The position numbers and the translations under genes are program-made. 64,000 nt of DNA, taken from NCBI GenBank assembly GCA_036250225.1, contig JAPZLL010000001.1:62001-126000 (forward strand), written 5' to 3'. The stretch is from Cercophora sp. LCS_1. Lineage: Eukaryota > Ascomycota > Sordariomycetes > Sordariales > Lasiosphaeriaceae. The notes below the pieces were generated by a model. That model worked only from the letters and a program-made list of their open reading frames with translations, was not told the origin of the DNA and did no database searches. Shown piece by piece: positions 63,137 through 64,000 of this stretch (position 1 is the stretch's first letter; every line of letters starts with the position of its first letter).

Positions 63137-64000
63137 TCACTCATCGTTGGTCTTTTCATCTTCATCCAAGGCATCCAAAACCGCCATATCTCCCTCATCA
63201 AGCTCAAAACCAAACACATCCGCATTCTGCTCAATCCTCTCGGCCCTCTCACTCTTGGGCAGAACGACCCATCCCTTTTGCAGTCCATACCGAATCAACA
63301 CCTGCGCCGGAGACTTGCCATACTTCTCGGCTACTCCCCCAACCACAGGGTCGTCAAGCCTCTGCCCCTCAGCGAGTGGCGAATACGCCTGCAGCACAAT
63401 GCCATTATCCTCGCAATACTTGACAACATCCCTTTGTTGACGCCAAGGATGAAGCTACACCGCGCAAGTCAACATCTTTCCTAAACCCCAATAAGCAACA
63501 ACAAGAAACAAAAAAAAACTCACCTCAATCTGATTGACATGCGGCGGCCAAATCTTGGCGTACCCCTTCATCTCCTCAATATGACCAATCCCATAATTAC
63601 TCACCCCAATCGCCTTTGCCTTGCCCTCTTCGTAAAGCCGTTCCAGCGTTTGCCAAAGCTCCTTTCGTCCCTCGGCTTCGCCTCGCACATAAGGAACGTG
63701 AATCAGGAACAGATCGACGTATGCGTCGTTTACACCGTCGCCGGCTATCTTCTTGATACTGTTTACTGCCAAGTTGTATGTCGCATCGGGTGTTTCGCCT
63801 CTGATTCCCTGCTTGGTGGTGATGAAGACGTCTGCGCGCTTGGTTTCTGATTCGCGAACTGCTTGGCCGACTTGCGATTCGTTACGGTATAGCTGCGCCG
63901 TGTCGATGTGTCGGTATCCGGCGTGTAGCGCGTGCTTGCAGGCGGTGATGCATTTGTCTGCGGCGATTTGGTAGACGCCGAAGCCGAGGAATGGGATGGC
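63137..64000 (-). CDS. Aldo/keto reductase, 5' end outside window
   Basis: NAD(P)H-dependent oxidoreductase. Exons in the window are 64000-63524 (open at the edge) and 63454-63137; the 69-nt intron (GTGAGT...GTGTAG) gives VNQIELHPWRQQRDVV. Family features: GFGVYQI, ALHAGYRHIDTAQLYRNE with catalytic Asp and Tyr, Lys in ITTKQG, His in FLIHVPY, then GVSNYG, QAYSPL and VVLPKS near the C-terminus. Visible length about 264 aa, missing roughly the first 15-25 residues. Substrate unknown. Confidence 0.92.

Noticed and set aside
1..64000. CRISPR array, bacterial operon or rRNA genes
   Set aside because: No spaced direct repeats, no operon structure; introns throughout show a nuclear fungal genome. 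No rRNA sequence recognised.

Overview
This window is nuclear DNA of a filamentous ascomycete, most likely a Sordariomycete and probably Sordariales. The evidence is genes split by 44-200 nt introns with GTAAGT-type donors and CTAAC/CTGAC branch sites, C-ending codon preference, a fungal AA9 polysaccharide monooxygenase with a CBM1 tail, a GH3 beta-glucosidase, three HET-domain genes, a Zn2Cys6 regulator, a DUF3176 membrane protein and ERG24. Exon boundaries were worked out by hand from splice signals and frame continuity; no transcript or database search was available.

Layout. 0-10 kb: the tail of a gene entering from the left, two multi-pass membrane protein genes (one DUF3176), the 3' half of an unrecognised gene, and a secreted GH3 beta-glucosidase. 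12-17 kb: a decayed CorA-like transporter, a GFA-domain enzyme and a small unknown gene. 17-31 kb: a SET-MYND protein, a HET protein ending in a CaaX-like box, a PIN-like carrier, a small secreted cysteine protein, a flavin monooxygenase, a heme-thiolate peroxidase and a Zn2Cys6 factor. 31-37 kb: a protease-like protein (copy A) and a divergent pair, a chromate-transporter-family gene and a bZIP factor, separated by a promoter with three evenly built repeats. 37-50 kb: a disordered protein, an MRL1-like sorting receptor, ERG24, SmD2, a second HET protein and a GPCR. 51-54 kb: a repeat-rich island with a truncated gene and a solo LTR. 53-64 kb: protease-like copy B, a third HET protein, small genes, a divergent pair of related hydrophilic proteins, an orphan exon, the AA9 enzyme, an intron-containing tRNA-Pro and a partial aldo/keto reductase.

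How the genes relate. BGL and AA9-CBM1 both belong to extracellular cellulose breakdown. ERG24, SmD2 and MRL1 are housekeeping genes. The HET genes, protease-like paralogs, secreted protein, GPCR, monooxygenase and peroxidase are accessory and fast-evolving. Three features stand out: the promoter repeats (GATGGACGGACA, 11 nt, ATTGG, three times at identical spacing), the paralogous protease-like pair with a cysteine at the usual serine position, and an unusual number of GC-AG introns (five of about fifty). Several otherwise good reading frames are broken by single missing bases, often in short homopolymers. This may be assembly error rather than gene death.
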